Assembly (NCBI RefSeq): GCF_019904175.1
Contig: NZ_CP061913.1
Coordinates: 496,001-560,000 of the forward strand
Length of the DNA: 64,000 bases
Origin: Dactylosporangium vinaceum
GTDB taxonomy: Bacteria; Actinomycetota; Actinomycetes; Mycobacteriales; Micromonosporaceae
Direction of reading: 5' to 3'
Shown here: in pieces, positions 43,477 through 52,520 of the stretch
Layout: the number at the start of each line of letters is the position of its first letter
How positions within the stretch are numbered: the first letter of the stretch is position 1
Position numbers and translations under genes: made by a program
The notes under the pieces: model-generated
The model's database searches: none
Seen by the model: the letters and a program-made list of their open reading frames with translations, nothing else
What the model was told of the DNA's origin: nothing

Positions 43477-43743
43477 ATGGGTAACGCACCCACCGTCACC
43501 GAAATGTCTGGTTTTTCCCGGCAGGCGACCGATGGACCTGACTCCATGAGGCTACTCCTGCCGCACCCCGCCGAGGCCTCCGAGGCGAGCGCCATCTCGG
43601 ACCTGGCAGTGATCCACGACCTGCCTCTGGACGAGGTCCTCGGCCTTGATCGCTCGGTCCTGGCGGAGTCACTCCTGCGGGTCCGTCAGTTCTTGAACAG
43701 CGACGCGTCCGAGCACGTTTCTCGTTTCAACGCCGCCTTATGA
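43477..43743 (+). CDS. fxsA: FxsA-type RiPP precursor peptide, variant C-terminus FNAAL
   Basis: 88 residues. The conserved leader core of Fxs precursors is visible at 45-70: SDLAVIHDLPLDEVLGLDRS followed by VLAESLLRVRQFL. The family is named for a C-terminal Phe-x-Ser-x-x; this one ends ARG-PHE-ASN-ALA-ALA-LEU, so the third residue of the motif is Ala. In related systems the radical SAM enzyme joins the Phe ring to the beta carbon of the residue two places on, giving a three-residue cyclophane. The last codon is TTA, rare in such genomes, and its A starts the fxsB ATG (ATGA overlap). Its identity rests on the leader match and the adjacent fxsB. Confidence 0.88.
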   Translation: MGNAPTVTEMSGFSRQATDGPDSMRLLLPHPAEASEASAISDLAVIHDLPLDEVLGLDRSVLAESLLRVRQFLNSDASEHVSRFNAAL

Positions 43744-44909
43744 GTCAGGCGGGTGCGATGACGGGCGTCCCGCCGTCAACCCGCCAGGTCCTTATCAAGA
43801 TTCATGGGCGTTGTAATCTTAAATGTACCTATTGCTATATATACGAACACGTCGATCAAAGCTGGCGCCGGAAATCGGCGGTGATGTCGGATGCGGTCGT
43901 CGCCCAGGTCGCCAAGCGGCTGGCCGAACACGCCATCGAGCGGCGGTCGAGCGGTTTCGAGATCGTCTTTCACGGCGGCGAGCCGCTGCTGGCCGGGCCC
44001 GACGGCATCGACCGGGCCGCCTCCATCCTGCGCGATGCCGTGCCGGTGCCCCTCTCGTTCACGGTGCAGACCAACGGGACCCTCATCAACCCCGCGTTCC
44101 TCGACGTCTTCCGCCGGTACGGCATGCGGGTGGGCGTCTCCCTCGACGGCGGCCAGGAAGCGACGGACCGCCACCGCCGCTACGCCGATGGCCGGGGAAG
44201 CTTCGACCTGGTAGCCCGCGGCCTCGACCTGCTGCGCACCGAGCCCCGCCTCTACGCCGGTGTCCTGGCCACGATTGACACGGCCAACGAGCCCGTCCAG
44301 GCGTACGAGGATCTGCTCCGGTTCTCCCCGCCACGGATGGATCTGCTGCTGCCGCACGGCACCTGGGACCGCCCGCCGCCCGGCCGGGGCGCCGACCAGA
44401 TCGGCACGCCGTATGCCGAGTGGCTCATCGCCGTCTTCGACCGCTGGTACGACGCGCCGGTGCGGGAGACCTCCGTCCGGCTCTTCGAGTCCATCTGCGA
44501 CCTGCTGCTCGGCGGCCCGGGTGAGAGCGAGGCCGTCGGCCTCGGCCGGGACATGACGGTGACGATCGAGACCGACGGGTCGATCGGCCACAACGACTTC
44601 TTCAAGGTGACGGCGGACGGGGGCGCCGAGACCGGCCTCAACGTCTTCGACCACGACTTCAACGACGTGCTCGCCCACCCCGCGTGGAACGTGCCGTCGG
44701 GGCTCGAGAGCCTCTGCGCCACCTGCCGCTCCTGCCCGGTGGCCCGGGTTTGCGGCGGTGGCCTGCGGGCCCACCGGTTCAGGGCGGGCGGGCTCGACAA
44801 CCCGTCGGTGTACTGCCCTGACCTCCTCGCGCTCATCCAGCACATCGAGCGCCGCCTCACCGCTGACCTCCGGCGGCTGCGCCCGGCCTTGGCGGAGGCG
44901 GTGGCGTGA
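43740..44909 (+). CDS. fxsB: FxsB-type radical SAM/SPASM peptide maturase
   Basis: 389 residues. The [4Fe-4S]-SAM cluster motif is Cys25-x3-Cys29-x2-Cys32 in IHGRCNLKCTYCYIYEH; EIVFHGGEPLL and FTVQTNGTLIN are the next radical SAM strands, and VGVSLDGG follows. The C-terminal SPASM region has Cys residues in LCATCRSCPVARVCGGG and YCPDLL for auxiliary clusters. To my knowledge FxsB enzymes form cyclophane cross-links in the FxSxx precursors. Codons 20-36, around the cluster motif, are strikingly AT-rich (about one third G+C) and use ATA, AAA, CTT and AAT, unlike the rest of the gene. It overlaps fxsA and the HExxH gene by 4 bp each. Confidence 0.95.
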   Translation: MSQAGAMTGVPPSTRQVLIKIHGRCNLKCTYCYIYEHVDQSWRRKSAVMSDAVVAQVAKRLAEHAIERRSSGFEIVFHGGEPLLAGPDGIDRAASILRDAVPVPLSFTVQTNGTLINPAFLDVFRRYGMRVGVSLDGGQEATDRHRRYADGRGSFDLVARGLDLLRTEPRLYAGVLATIDTANEPVQAYEDLLRFSPPRMDLLLPHGTWDRPPPGRGADQIGTPYAEWLIAVFDRWYDAPVRETSVRLFESICDLLLGGPGESEAVGLGRDMTVTIETDGSIGHNDFFKVTADGGAETGLNVFDHDFNDVLAHPAWNVPSGLESLCATCRSCPVARVCGGGLRAHRFRAGGLDNPSVYCPDLLALIQHIERRLTADLRRLRPALAEAVA

Positions 44910-46456
44910 TCGAGCGGTATGCGCTCACGGCCGGAGAACTCGACGCCCTCGGCGCCGGATACGGGACGGTCGGAGTGCACCGGATGCTGGCCGCCTCGCA
45001 GAAGACCCGCCGGATGCTGTACATCCGGGAGCTGCACGACACCGCCCGTGATCCGGATCTGCGCCGGGCCGAGGGCTTCGACGACGCCCTTGCGCTCTTC
45101 GCCCGTGCGCAGGCGGCAACGCCCGCGGCCGCGGATGCGGTGCTGCACGACCCGTTCTTCGGGGTCTGGGCGGGCAACGCGATCCGCGAGCCGGCCGGGC
45201 GGCTGCGCATGTTCGGCGCCTACGCCGCGGCGGCGGCCGTGCGGGCCGGTGTGCCGTTCCGCATCGCCGTGCCGGCCCCCGAGGGTCGGCTCACCCTGCC
45301 CGGGCTCGGCGCGTTCATCGGCGTCGACGGCGGCTCCGCGGTGGTCGAGGGCGGCCCTGACGGACACGTATCGCTGACGGAGGGCCGACCGGCCTGGGCG
45401 CCCCTGCGACGGCTCCGCTGCGGCATCGCCATCGACGATCTCGACCCGCACCGCGACTGCTTCGAATGGTCCCCGGTGGCCCGCCTCGGCGACGCGGCCG
45501 CCGCCCCGTTCGCCGAACGTCTCGAGCAGGCGCTCGAGCTGCTCGACGGGCACCATCCCGAGCATGCGGCGGGCATCCGGGCCACGCTGCGCGCGCTGGT
45601 CCCGGTCACCGCGCCCGACGGCGGCAACGCCAGCGCGGCGTCCCGGCGGGCGTTCGGCGCGATCGCGCTGGAGGCTCGGGGCGGCCCGGCCGACCTGGCG
45701 CTCTCGTTGATCCACGAGTGCCGTCACATGACGCTCGGCGCCGTGCTCGACCTCGTCGACCTCTTCAGGCCCGGCGGAGACCCCTGGCACTATGCGCCGT
45801 GGCGGGCCGATCCGCGAACCGTCTCCGCGCTTTTGCAGGGCACGTACGCCCACGTCGGGGTGACCGACTTCTGGCGGGTCGAGCGCCGGCGCACCGGCTC
45901 CGTGGCCGCGGAGTTCGAGTTCGCGTACTGGCTCGAACAGACCTCCGCCGGCGCCCGCAGCCTCCTGGCATCGGGCGAACTGACACCGTGGGGCGAGCGG
46001 TTCGTGACCCGGCTGGCCGAAACCCTGGGCCGCTGGGAGACGGAGGACGTCCGGCCCGACGTGCGCGCCGCCGCGTCGGCGGCCGTGCTGGCCGTCGGCG
46101 TGCAGTGGCGCCTCGACAACGTCCGCCCGGACCCGGACGGAGTGGAGCGCCTGGCCGCGGCCTGGCGCGGCGGCTCGCAGTGCCCGGCCCCGCCCGGCGC
46201 GGAGATCCGGCCGGGCCCGGCCCGCCCGGCCCGCGTGCCGGCCGTCGCCGACCGCCTCCGGCAGCAGGTGCTCGGCGAAACCGCGGCCGCGCCGGACGGC
46301 GCGGGCGACGTGTGGATCAAGCTGGCCCTGGAGGCCGGCCGGGGGCCGCTCGTGCAGTGGCCCGAGGTTGTCCGGGCCGTCTGCGCGAGCACGGGCGCCG
46401 ACCCGTCGCGGCTGGCCGGCTGGCTCACGTCGGCGGCGGCTCGATATCGCAGTTGA
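44906..46456 (+). CDS. HExxH-motif peptide beta-hydroxylase-like protein of the Fxs system
   Basis: 516 residues. The only clear motif is the metal-binding HECRH at 270-274, in ALSLIHECRHMTLGAVLDLVDLF, which defines the HExxH peptide-modification family found next to FxsB-type maturases (annotated as alpha-ketoglutarate-dependent peptide beta-hydroxylases). It begins in the fxsB stop (ATGA), so it is cotranslated with the maturase and probably hydroxylates the precursor or the cyclised peptide. The N-terminal (1-250) and C-terminal parts have no other motif I recognise. Its last 32 bp overlap the convergent fxsT gene. Confidence 0.9.
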   Translation: MIERYALTAGELDALGAGYGTVGVHRMLAASQKTRRMLYIRELHDTARDPDLRRAEGFDDALALFARAQAATPAAADAVLHDPFFGVWAGNAIREPAGRLRMFGAYAAAAAVRAGVPFRIAVPAPEGRLTLPGLGAFIGVDGGSAVVEGGPDGHVSLTEGRPAWAPLRRLRCGIAIDDLDPHRDCFEWSPVARLGDAAAAPFAERLEQALELLDGHHPEHAAGIRATLRALVPVTAPDGGNASAASRRAFGAIALEARGGPADLALSLIHECRHMTLGAVLDLVDLFRPGGDPWHYAPWRADPRTVSALLQGTYAHVGVTDFWRVERRRTGSVAAEFEFAYWLEQTSAGARSLLASGELTPWGERFVTRLAETLGRWETEDVRPDVRAAASAAVLAVGVQWRLDNVRPDPDGVERLAAAWRGGSQCPAPPGAEIRPGPARPARVPAVADRLRQQVLGETAAAPDGAGDVWIKLALEAGRGPLVQWPEVVRAVCASTGADPSRLAGWLTSAAARYRS

Positions 46457-49400
46457 ACCGGGTCTGCAGGGCCGCCGGTAGTGCCTCCTCGGTCCGGACC
46501 TGCAACACGCTCGGGTGCCCCGCCCCGAGTGTCGCGACCATCCGGGCCAGGGTCGGCTGCAGCAGCGCCGCCGCGCCGATGGTGTCGCCGACCCGGGCCC
46601 GGCTGATGCTCAGGTTGACGCTCGCGGCCAGGGTGTCCGGGTGATCCTGGCCGAGCGAGCGGGTGAAGTTGCTGACCGTCCGCTTGTCGAGCTGGAGCGC
46701 GGCCTCGATCTCGCCCAGCGCGAACAGGTCGTTGGCGAGATTGAGCTCGGCGGCGAAGACGTAGGGGTGCTCCCGCCCGAGCGTCCCGTGCAGGCCCGCC
46801 ACTGCCGCCTCCGAGTCCGCGAGGGCCAGGGCGTACTTGCGCTGGCGCCGCAGGAAGATGGCGAGGTTGTTCAGGCAGGCGAGCGTGAACGCGTGGGTCG
46901 GGCCGAGCAGCTCGGTGTAGCGTTCCAGCACCTTCTCGGCGTACCGCTGGGCGAGGGCGTCGTCGTCCTGCGCCGAGGCGTCACAGGCCAGGTTGAGCTG
47001 GCACGCGAGGAAGTCCAGGTCATCGGCCTGCACGGTGCGCCGGTAGATCTCCCAGGCCCAGGTCGTCAGGTCGCGGGCCTCGGCCAGCTCACCCAGCTTC
47101 CGCAGCGTCACGGCGAGGTTCTTGGCCGTGCGCAGGGTTTCCGCATGCTCGCCGCCGAGCACGAGGCGGCAGTCGGCCAGCGCGTTCTTGAGCACGACCC
47201 GGGAGTAGCCGAAGTTGCCGACCTCACGAAGATCGCGACCGTAGTTGTTGGCCGAGAACAGCGTGTAGGTGTCGTTGGGCAATGTCGCCTGGCGCTGCTC
47301 CCAGATTCGCTTGTCGAGCTGCTCGGCCTCGTGGAACTCGCCCACCAGCCGGAGACTCACCGCCAGGTTGTTCATCGCCATGAGCGTCAGGCGGTGGTCA
47401 TCTCCGAGCTTCTGCCGGGTCAGGTTCACCGTGAGCTGGTCGAGGGCGCGGGCCTCGTCGTAGTGGCCGAACGTTCGATGGTGGCTGCCGAGCCCGTTCG
47501 CGGCCACGAGCGTGTGGGTATGGTCGGGGCCGGCCACGACTTTGAGGCGCTCGTAGACCTCGCGATTCTCGTCGTACGCCTCGAGGTGGGCACCGCGGGC
47601 CCGCAGCGCGATCGAACGCTGGTAGCGCATGAGCAGTACCAGCCGGTGATCCGGGCCGGACGTGCGGGTCCACTCCTCGATCGCCAGATCGGCCAGCTGC
47701 ACCGAGCTGTCGAAGTCACCCCGCCGGCGGTGGTAGACGACCGCATCGATGACCAGCAGCCGCACCTCGGCGACCTCGGACAGCAGCGCCTTCGACGGTC
47801 CGAGGTGGGGAACGATTCCCCGGTACCTGTCCCACGAATGGCTGTCGGCCGGATCGTCGGGCCGGCCGTGGGCGAGAATCAGGTGGACCTGAGCCCGGTT
47901 GACCTCCCACGCATCCGGATCGAGGCTCTCGCGGATGACGGCCTGCACCAGGCGGTGCACGGAGACGACGCCCGGGCCGCCGGAGTCGCTCGTGTCCTCC
48001 TGGAGCAGCGCGTACTTCGTCAGCTCCCGCACCTTCGGCTCCACCAGTGTCCGGTCCCGCAGCTCGGCGATCTCGTCGTCGAACTCGGCCAGGATGCCGA
48101 CGCAGACGTCGCCGTAGAGCAGCGACAGCGGGATCCGGTCCGGCCCGAAGAAGGAGCACAGCTCGATCAGCTTCGCCGCGGCGGCGTCACGGGCGCGGAC
48201 GCGCTGCAGCGACACCGTCCAGATGGCCGCCGCCCGCTCCGGGTAGTCGCCTTCGCGGCGGGTCGGCAGCGCGGCCTGCGGCTCGGCGTCGAGCAGGCGC
48301 AGGTAGTCCTCCACCGACTGCCGCGACCCCGGCGTCTCGCTGGCCGACTCGGCGACGAGGTACGCCGCGGCCTGCTCGACCGCCAGCGGCAGGTCGCCGA
48401 GCTTCGCCGCGATCCGATCGGCGTCCTCCGTCGCCAGGCCGTCCACCATGAGCCGCAGCAGCATCACGCTCTCGGCCCGGGAGAAGACGCTGACCCGGAT
48501 CGGGCGGCCCAGGTCCGACCAGGCCGGGCTGCGGGAGGTCACCAGAACGTGACCGGTGCCTCGCGGGATGTAGGACCGGATGTGTCCGGGGTCCTCGACG
48601 TTATCGAAGATCAGCAACCAGCGGCTCGTCGGGCGGTTCTCGCGTAGCGCGCGGATGACCTCGGCCGCGGTGTCCTGCACATTCGACGCCGTCGGCAGCC
48701 CGATCGCGCGGGCCAGCTGGTCCAGGTGGCCCGGGATCTCGGCCGGGTCCTCGGCCGGGATCCACCAGACGATGTCGTAGTCGGCGCTGAAGCGACTGGC
48801 GTACTCGTGGGCCACGACTGTCTTGCCGACCCCGCCGAGCCCGTGGAGAGCCTGGAGGACAACGGCTCCGGCCCGGCGCGACAGTTCGTCACGGAGGTTT
48901 TCCAGCAGCTGGGCCCGGCCGATGAACCGGGTGCTGCGCACGGGCACGTTCCACACCGACGGCCGGTCGCCCGGATACCGCGGGGCCAGCGAGGGTTCGG
49001 CGGTGATCGCGGCGACCGGCGGCTGCTCGGTGATGCGCAGCGCCTCGAACAGCGCGGTCCGGACGTCCTGCCAGCTGCGACCGGCGATCTCGATCGGCGG
49101 CCGGTCGGCGAAAGGGCCGGTGGGCTGGGTCTGGCCGGTGCGGATCGGCTGCACGAACCGCCGGCGGCCGCCCCACTCCCGATCCACGCCGAGCTTCCAC
49201 GCCTCGACACCGCTCGTGGAGCGCATGAGGTCGTCGGAGAGCAGGAGCAGCAGCCGGCTGGCCCGGCCGACGCCGTCGGCGAAGTCAGCGGCCCGCTGCG
49301 GGCCGAGGTGGTCGCCGATCTCGCGGTAGGCCGCCCGGATTCCGGCCAGCGTCAGGATGGCCTGGAGCCACTCGGCCCACATCCGGTCGACCGCGGCGTA

Positions 49401-50441
49401 GCCGATCAGGACCTCGGACGGCGACTTGGACGTCCCGACCTCGAAGTCGGCAAGCACCCGGGACCGTTCGGCCTCCGCGATCGGGGCCAGGCGGTCGACC
49501 AGGCCGCTGGTCAGGTACGCGGCGAGGTGCTCGTAGGAGCGCAGCACCACGTGCTCGCCGCCGCCCGGATCTCCGAACACGGCGAGCGTCTCCTCGGCGG
49601 CGTAGCGGGGGTGGTAAGGCACCTCCACGTCGGTCCAGTACGCCTCGGCCGACTCGTCGTCCAGCCCGATGGGGTAGCCCTCGAACCGGAACCGGGCCAG
49701 GTTGCGCAGCGGCTGCACCCGGTCATCGTCGACCGGGTCGACGCACATGGGCACCGGCAGCATCCGGATCGGTGCGGGCTCGCCGCGCCGGGCGATCGAC
49801 TCGGCCACGGCGGCCGAGCCTTCGATGCCCTGCAGGTTGAGGCGGAAGCAGTTGACGACCTCGTCCGCGAGCGACAGGGTGCACAGGCTCGGCACCGGGC
49901 CGAGACCGGCCGGGCTGTCGATAAGCACGAAGTCGTAGTCGGCCCGCATGTCCGCGGCGAGCGCCCGCAGCAGCACGGCGCCCCGCATCTCGCGGAGGAA
50001 TGTCCACCAGTCGAAGGAGCGGAGCCGCTCGGAGTACACCTCGTCCTGCCGGCCGGCCGACATGATCTCCAGCCGCCCGGGGCCGCCGAAGTCCCACTCC
50101 AGCCGGGTCGCGTAGTCCTGGATCCGGGCGTAGTCGAGGTACCAGTCCGGGCCCTCGCCTTCGGCCGGTTCGTCGAGCACCGCGTTGCTGTAGCGGCGGA
50201 TGAGGTCGATGACGCCCTCGGTGCTGCGGAGGTAGTCCGGGGGCAGGAACGGGCGGAAGTACCGGGACAGCGCCGGCGCCTCCAGATCCCAGTCGACGGC
50301 CAGCACCCGCAACCCGCGGCTGGCCAGAATCCAGCCGATGTTCGCGAGCGCCATCGTCCGGCCGGTGCCGCCCTTGTACGAGTAGAACGTGATGATCCGG
50401 CCGGTGCCCCCGCCCGCCGCCGGTTCTGTGCCGGTGCTCAT
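46425..50441 (-). CDS. fxsT: FxsT: MinD-like + TIR-like + NB-ARC + TPR protein of the Fxs system
   Basis: 1338 residues. Domains in order: MinD/ParA-like NTPase with deviant Walker A KGGTGRT (23-29) and VLAVDWDLEAPALSRYF, DFVLIDSPAG at about 170; a TIR-like domain at about 340-470 (EVLIGYAAVDRMWAEWL); an NB-ARC/STAND NTPase with P-loop LHGLGGVGKTVVAHEYA (about 535-550), LLIFDNVED and VLVTSRSP; and from about 885 to the end many TPR-type repeats (LGDDHRLTLMAMNNLAVSLR and similar, about 42 residues each). The domain set is that of the tetratricopeptide protein of the FxSxx-COOH system. STAND proteins oligomerise on ligand binding, so it may sense the modified peptide. It runs towards the maturase operon. 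Confidence 0.95.
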   Translation of the reverse strand: MSTGTEPAAGGGTGRIITFYSYKGGTGRTMALANIGWILASRGLRVLAVDWDLEAPALSRYFRPFLPPDYLRSTEGVIDLIRRYSNAVLDEPAEGEGPDWYLDYARIQDYATRLEWDFGGPGRLEIMSAGRQDEVYSERLRSFDWWTFLREMRGAVLLRALAADMRADYDFVLIDSPAGLGPVPSLCTLSLADEVVNCFRLNLQGIEGSAAVAESIARRGEPAPIRMLPVPMCVDPVDDDRVQPLRNLARFRFEGYPIGLDDESAEAYWTDVEVPYHPRYAAEETLAVFGDPGGGEHVVLRSYEHLAAYLTSGLVDRLAPIAEAERSRVLADFEVGTSKSPSEVLIGYAAVDRMWAEWLQAILTLAGIRAAYREIGDHLGPQRAADFADGVGRASRLLLLLSDDLMRSTSGVEAWKLGVDREWGGRRRFVQPIRTGQTQPTGPFADRPPIEIAGRSWQDVRTALFEALRITEQPPVAAITAEPSLAPRYPGDRPSVWNVPVRSTRFIGRAQLLENLRDELSRRAGAVVLQALHGLGGVGKTVVAHEYASRFSADYDIVWWIPAEDPAEIPGHLDQLARAIGLPTASNVQDTAAEVIRALRENRPTSRWLLIFDNVEDPGHIRSYIPRGTGHVLVTSRSPAWSDLGRPIRVSVFSRAESVMLLRLMVDGLATEDADRIAAKLGDLPLAVEQAAAYLVAESASETPGSRQSVEDYLRLLDAEPQAALPTRREGDYPERAAAIWTVSLQRVRARDAAAAKLIELCSFFGPDRIPLSLLYGDVCVGILAEFDDEIAELRDRTLVEPKVRELTKYALLQEDTSDSGGPGVVSVHRLVQAVIRESLDPDAWEVNRAQVHLILAHGRPDDPADSHSWDRYRGIVPHLGPSKALLSEVAEVRLLVIDAVVYHRRRGDFDSSVQLADLAIEEWTRTSGPDHRLVLLMRYQRSIALRARGAHLEAYDENREVYERLKVVAGPDHTHTLVAANGLGSHHRTFGHYDEARALDQLTVNLTRQKLGDDHRLTLMAMNNLAVSLRLVGEFHEAEQLDKRIWEQRQATLPNDTYTLFSANNYGRDLREVGNFGYSRVVLKNALADCRLVLGGEHAETLRTAKNLAVTLRKLGELAEARDLTTWAWEIYRRTVQADDLDFLACQLNLACDASAQDDDALAQRYAEKVLERYTELLGPTHAFTLACLNNLAIFLRRQRKYALALADSEAAVAGLHGTLGREHPYVFAAELNLANDLFALGEIEAALQLDKRTVSNFTRSLGQDHPDTLAASVNLSISRARVGDTIGAAALLQPTLARMVATLGAGHPSVLQVRTEEALPAALQTRFNCDIEPPPT

Positions 50442-50473
50442 GCCACCCCCTTCGCGCTCGGCCCGCGCCGTGT

Positions 50474-51754
50474 CTACCTGGTCGGCGCCGACAGCAGTGG
50501 CGGCTCTTCGCCATCTCTGCCCGGAAGCCGGCGACGCACCTTGCCGTCGCGGAAAAGGTCGTTGTTCGCCGCGACAAGGGCCTCGTGCAGCATCCGCGGC
50601 AGCGCGACGACGTCCAGGACGGGCAGGGGGAGGGGGCGGTGGTCGCCGACCTTCGTGAAGTACGGGTCCAGCAGCTCCAGCACCTCAGGCTTCAGCTCAC
50701 GCCACTGCAGGTAGGTCTCGGAGTCCTGTTCGTTGAGCGGCACCAGGACGACGTCGCGCCGCTTGAACCCGTCGTTGAAGCGCTCCACGGCCCGGCGCTT
50801 GGCGGAGCGGGTCACCCAGGCGTCCATGAGTAAGACGAGCAGCTCGTTGTGCTCGCGAATGCTTGCGCGCAGCCTTGGTAACTCCTCGATCGCGCCGATC
50901 CGGGCGCCGAAGTCGTTGTCGAGGGCCACGTTCGCCGCCATCCGGGCCAGGGCGGGCGGTTCGGCCAGCGGATACGGTTGCCAGTCGCGATCGCGGTCCT
51001 TGTAGAACTCGGTCTGCCGGCGGACGCCGCTCATCTCGGAGCGGGTGCCGGCGGCGATGACGAAGTGGACCATCCGCACCTTCTGGTCGGCTCGGGTCGC
51101 GGCGCGGCCGTCACCGGCGGCCGGCAGCGCGGCGACCACGACCGGCCGGTCGGGCACCGCCGGCGCGTTCAGCGCATCGTCGGGCGGGCCGAAGGCGTTG
51201 ATCGCGGACTCGAACCGCTCGGTCGATGGCAGGACCGGCAGCTCGTAGCGGTCCCGGGCCTGGATGATGTGCTCGGCCAGCGCCTCGATGAGCAGGGCGC
51301 GCCGCTGGTAAAGACCGCGCCGGAACCAGTTGAGCAGGCCGTCGTTCGCGTAGCGGGGCCCCAGCTGGTCGGTTGCGTACTGCACCCGCTGGGCCACGGC
51401 CGGGAGTCTGGTGTTGCGGACCCAGAGCAACGGCAGCATGACCGGTGGGCGTTCATCGGCCGGGAAGCCGGACAGCCGCTCGTCGAACAGTGACCACTCG
51501 CGGCCGCACTGCGGGCTCTTGAAATACGTCGGCGTGCACAAAGCGACAAAGGTGGAGCTGTCCGACAGCGCTCCCATCAGCGTGCGCTCCCACGCGCTAC
51601 CCAAAGGAATACTCACATTGTCGCGAAAGCCGATGTTGATCTCGTCGCCCACGCCCGCATGGCTGCGAATCTCGTCTGTGAGCTGCGTAAAGAACCGCTC
51701 GACGTACGTATTCCAGTCCCGCCGCGCATAGCTGAAGAAGAAGTAGTGGCCCAC
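50474..51754 (-). CDS. fxsC: FxsC: TIR-like protein of the Fxs system
   Basis: 426 residues from GTG 51754 (GGGGGT seven bases upstream; TTG 51760 is possible). The N-terminal TIR-like domain is HYFFFSYARRDWNTYVERFF, WERTLMGALSDSSTFVALCTPTYFKSPQCGREWSLF. A conserved FxsC C-terminal domain follows (about 220-400: VRMVHFVIAAGTRSEM, WQPYPLAEPPALARMAANVAL, EHNELLVLLMDAW). Together with FxsT it forms the signalling half of the system. The WxxExxxL region and acidic residue expected for TIR NADase activity is partly present (SPQCGREWSLFDE), but activity is not certain. Confidence 0.93.
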   Translation of the reverse strand: MGHYFFFSYARRDWNTYVERFFTQLTDEIRSHAGVGDEINIGFRDNVSIPLGSAWERTLMGALSDSSTFVALCTPTYFKSPQCGREWSLFDERLSGFPADERPPVMLPLLWVRNTRLPAVAQRVQYATDQLGPRYANDGLLNWFRRGLYQRRALLIEALAEHIIQARDRYELPVLPSTERFESAINAFGPPDDALNAPAVPDRPVVVAALPAAGDGRAATRADQKVRMVHFVIAAGTRSEMSGVRRQTEFYKDRDRDWQPYPLAEPPALARMAANVALDNDFGARIGAIEELPRLRASIREHNELLVLLMDAWVTRSAKRRAVERFNDGFKRRDVVLVPLNEQDSETYLQWRELKPEVLELLDPYFTKVGDHRPLPLPVLDVVALPRMLHEALVAANNDLFRDGKVRRRLPGRDGEEPPLLSAPTR

Positions 51755-51914
51755 GGTCAAACCCCCTGGCCGCGTGCTGCTCGCCTGCTCAACCCTGAGC
51801 CGTACTTCAGTCTAACTGCTACCACATTGACGAATAATGATCAGTTCAAGATTGGCACAGGTGGGCACGACCAATCAATGGAAATAGCTCGATCGCGTTA
51901 TTGACAAACATGGG

Positions 51915-51920
51915 TAGGCT
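51915..51920 (+). promoter_or_regulatory. -10-like box of a probable leaderless start
   Basis: TAGGCT lies exactly six bases before the GTG at 51927, without a Shine-Dalgarno; the arrangement equals that at 26766. Confidence 0.45.
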
Positions 51921-51926
51921 GGGTTC

Positions 51927-52520
51927 GTGCGTGTGTCGCTGCTGCCCGAGGTGGAGCTCCTACTGGCCGCCGAAGGGGTCGGGCTGTTCGACGCGACAGG
52001 GGGCTATCGCAGCGATACGCCGCCGCCGTTCTGGGCCTTCGCCTGGCCCGGCGGGCTGGCGTTGGCGCGGTATCTGCTCGACGCTGCGGAAACCGTGCGC
52101 GGCAAGCGGGTCGTCGACCTCGGGACCGGGTCGGGTGTGGTGGCGATCGCGGCCGCGCTGGCCGGGGCGGGGCACGTCGTAGCGGTCGACACGGACCCGC
52201 AGGCGTGCGCGGCGGCGTTGAGGAATGCCGCGGCGAACGGCGTGGCGCTGGAAACGGCCGCCGAAATGCCGCCGGCCGACGTGATCGTGGCCGGGGACGT
52301 GTTCTACTCGCCGGCCGTTGTCGGGCCGGTGCTCAAGCGGTTGCGGGAATCCGGCGCCGACGTGCTTGTCGGTGACCCCGGGCGCGGGTTCCTGCCCGAG
52401 CGGCTGTTCACCGAAGTGGCCGCATACGACGTCCCCGTCCGCCGGGCTCTGGAGGACGAGGACGTCATGCGCACGACCGTGTGGAGGCTGGTTACCGCTT
52501 CCGCTTCTGGTCCTTGCTGA
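51927..52520 (+). CDS. Class I SAM-dependent methyltransferase (METTL20/Nnt1-like)
   Basis: 197 residues from GTG 51927. Rossmann methyltransferase with motif [21 protein letters not shown] (about 62-80), VDTDPQA, and [13 protein letters not shown] (motif IV-like). The N-terminal [21 protein letters not shown] is characteristic of the ETFB-lysine/nicotinamide-type methyltransferase group. Substrate unknown, perhaps a protein lysine. Its last 29 bp overlap the convergent tex gene. Confidence 0.88.
   Translation: MRVSLLPEVELLLAAEGVGLFDATGGYRSDTPPPFWAFAWPGGLALARYLLDAAETVRGKRVVDLGTGSGVVAIAAALAGAGHVVAVDTDPQACAAALRNAAANGVALETAAEMPPADVIVAGDVFYSPAVVGPVLKRLRESGADVLVGDPGRGFLPERLFTEVAAYDVPVRRALEDEDVMRTTVWRLVTASASGPC

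Noticed and set aside
46515..50714. Two long plus-strand frames opposite fxsT
   Set aside because: Both are antisense shadows; fxsT has several conserved domains in order.
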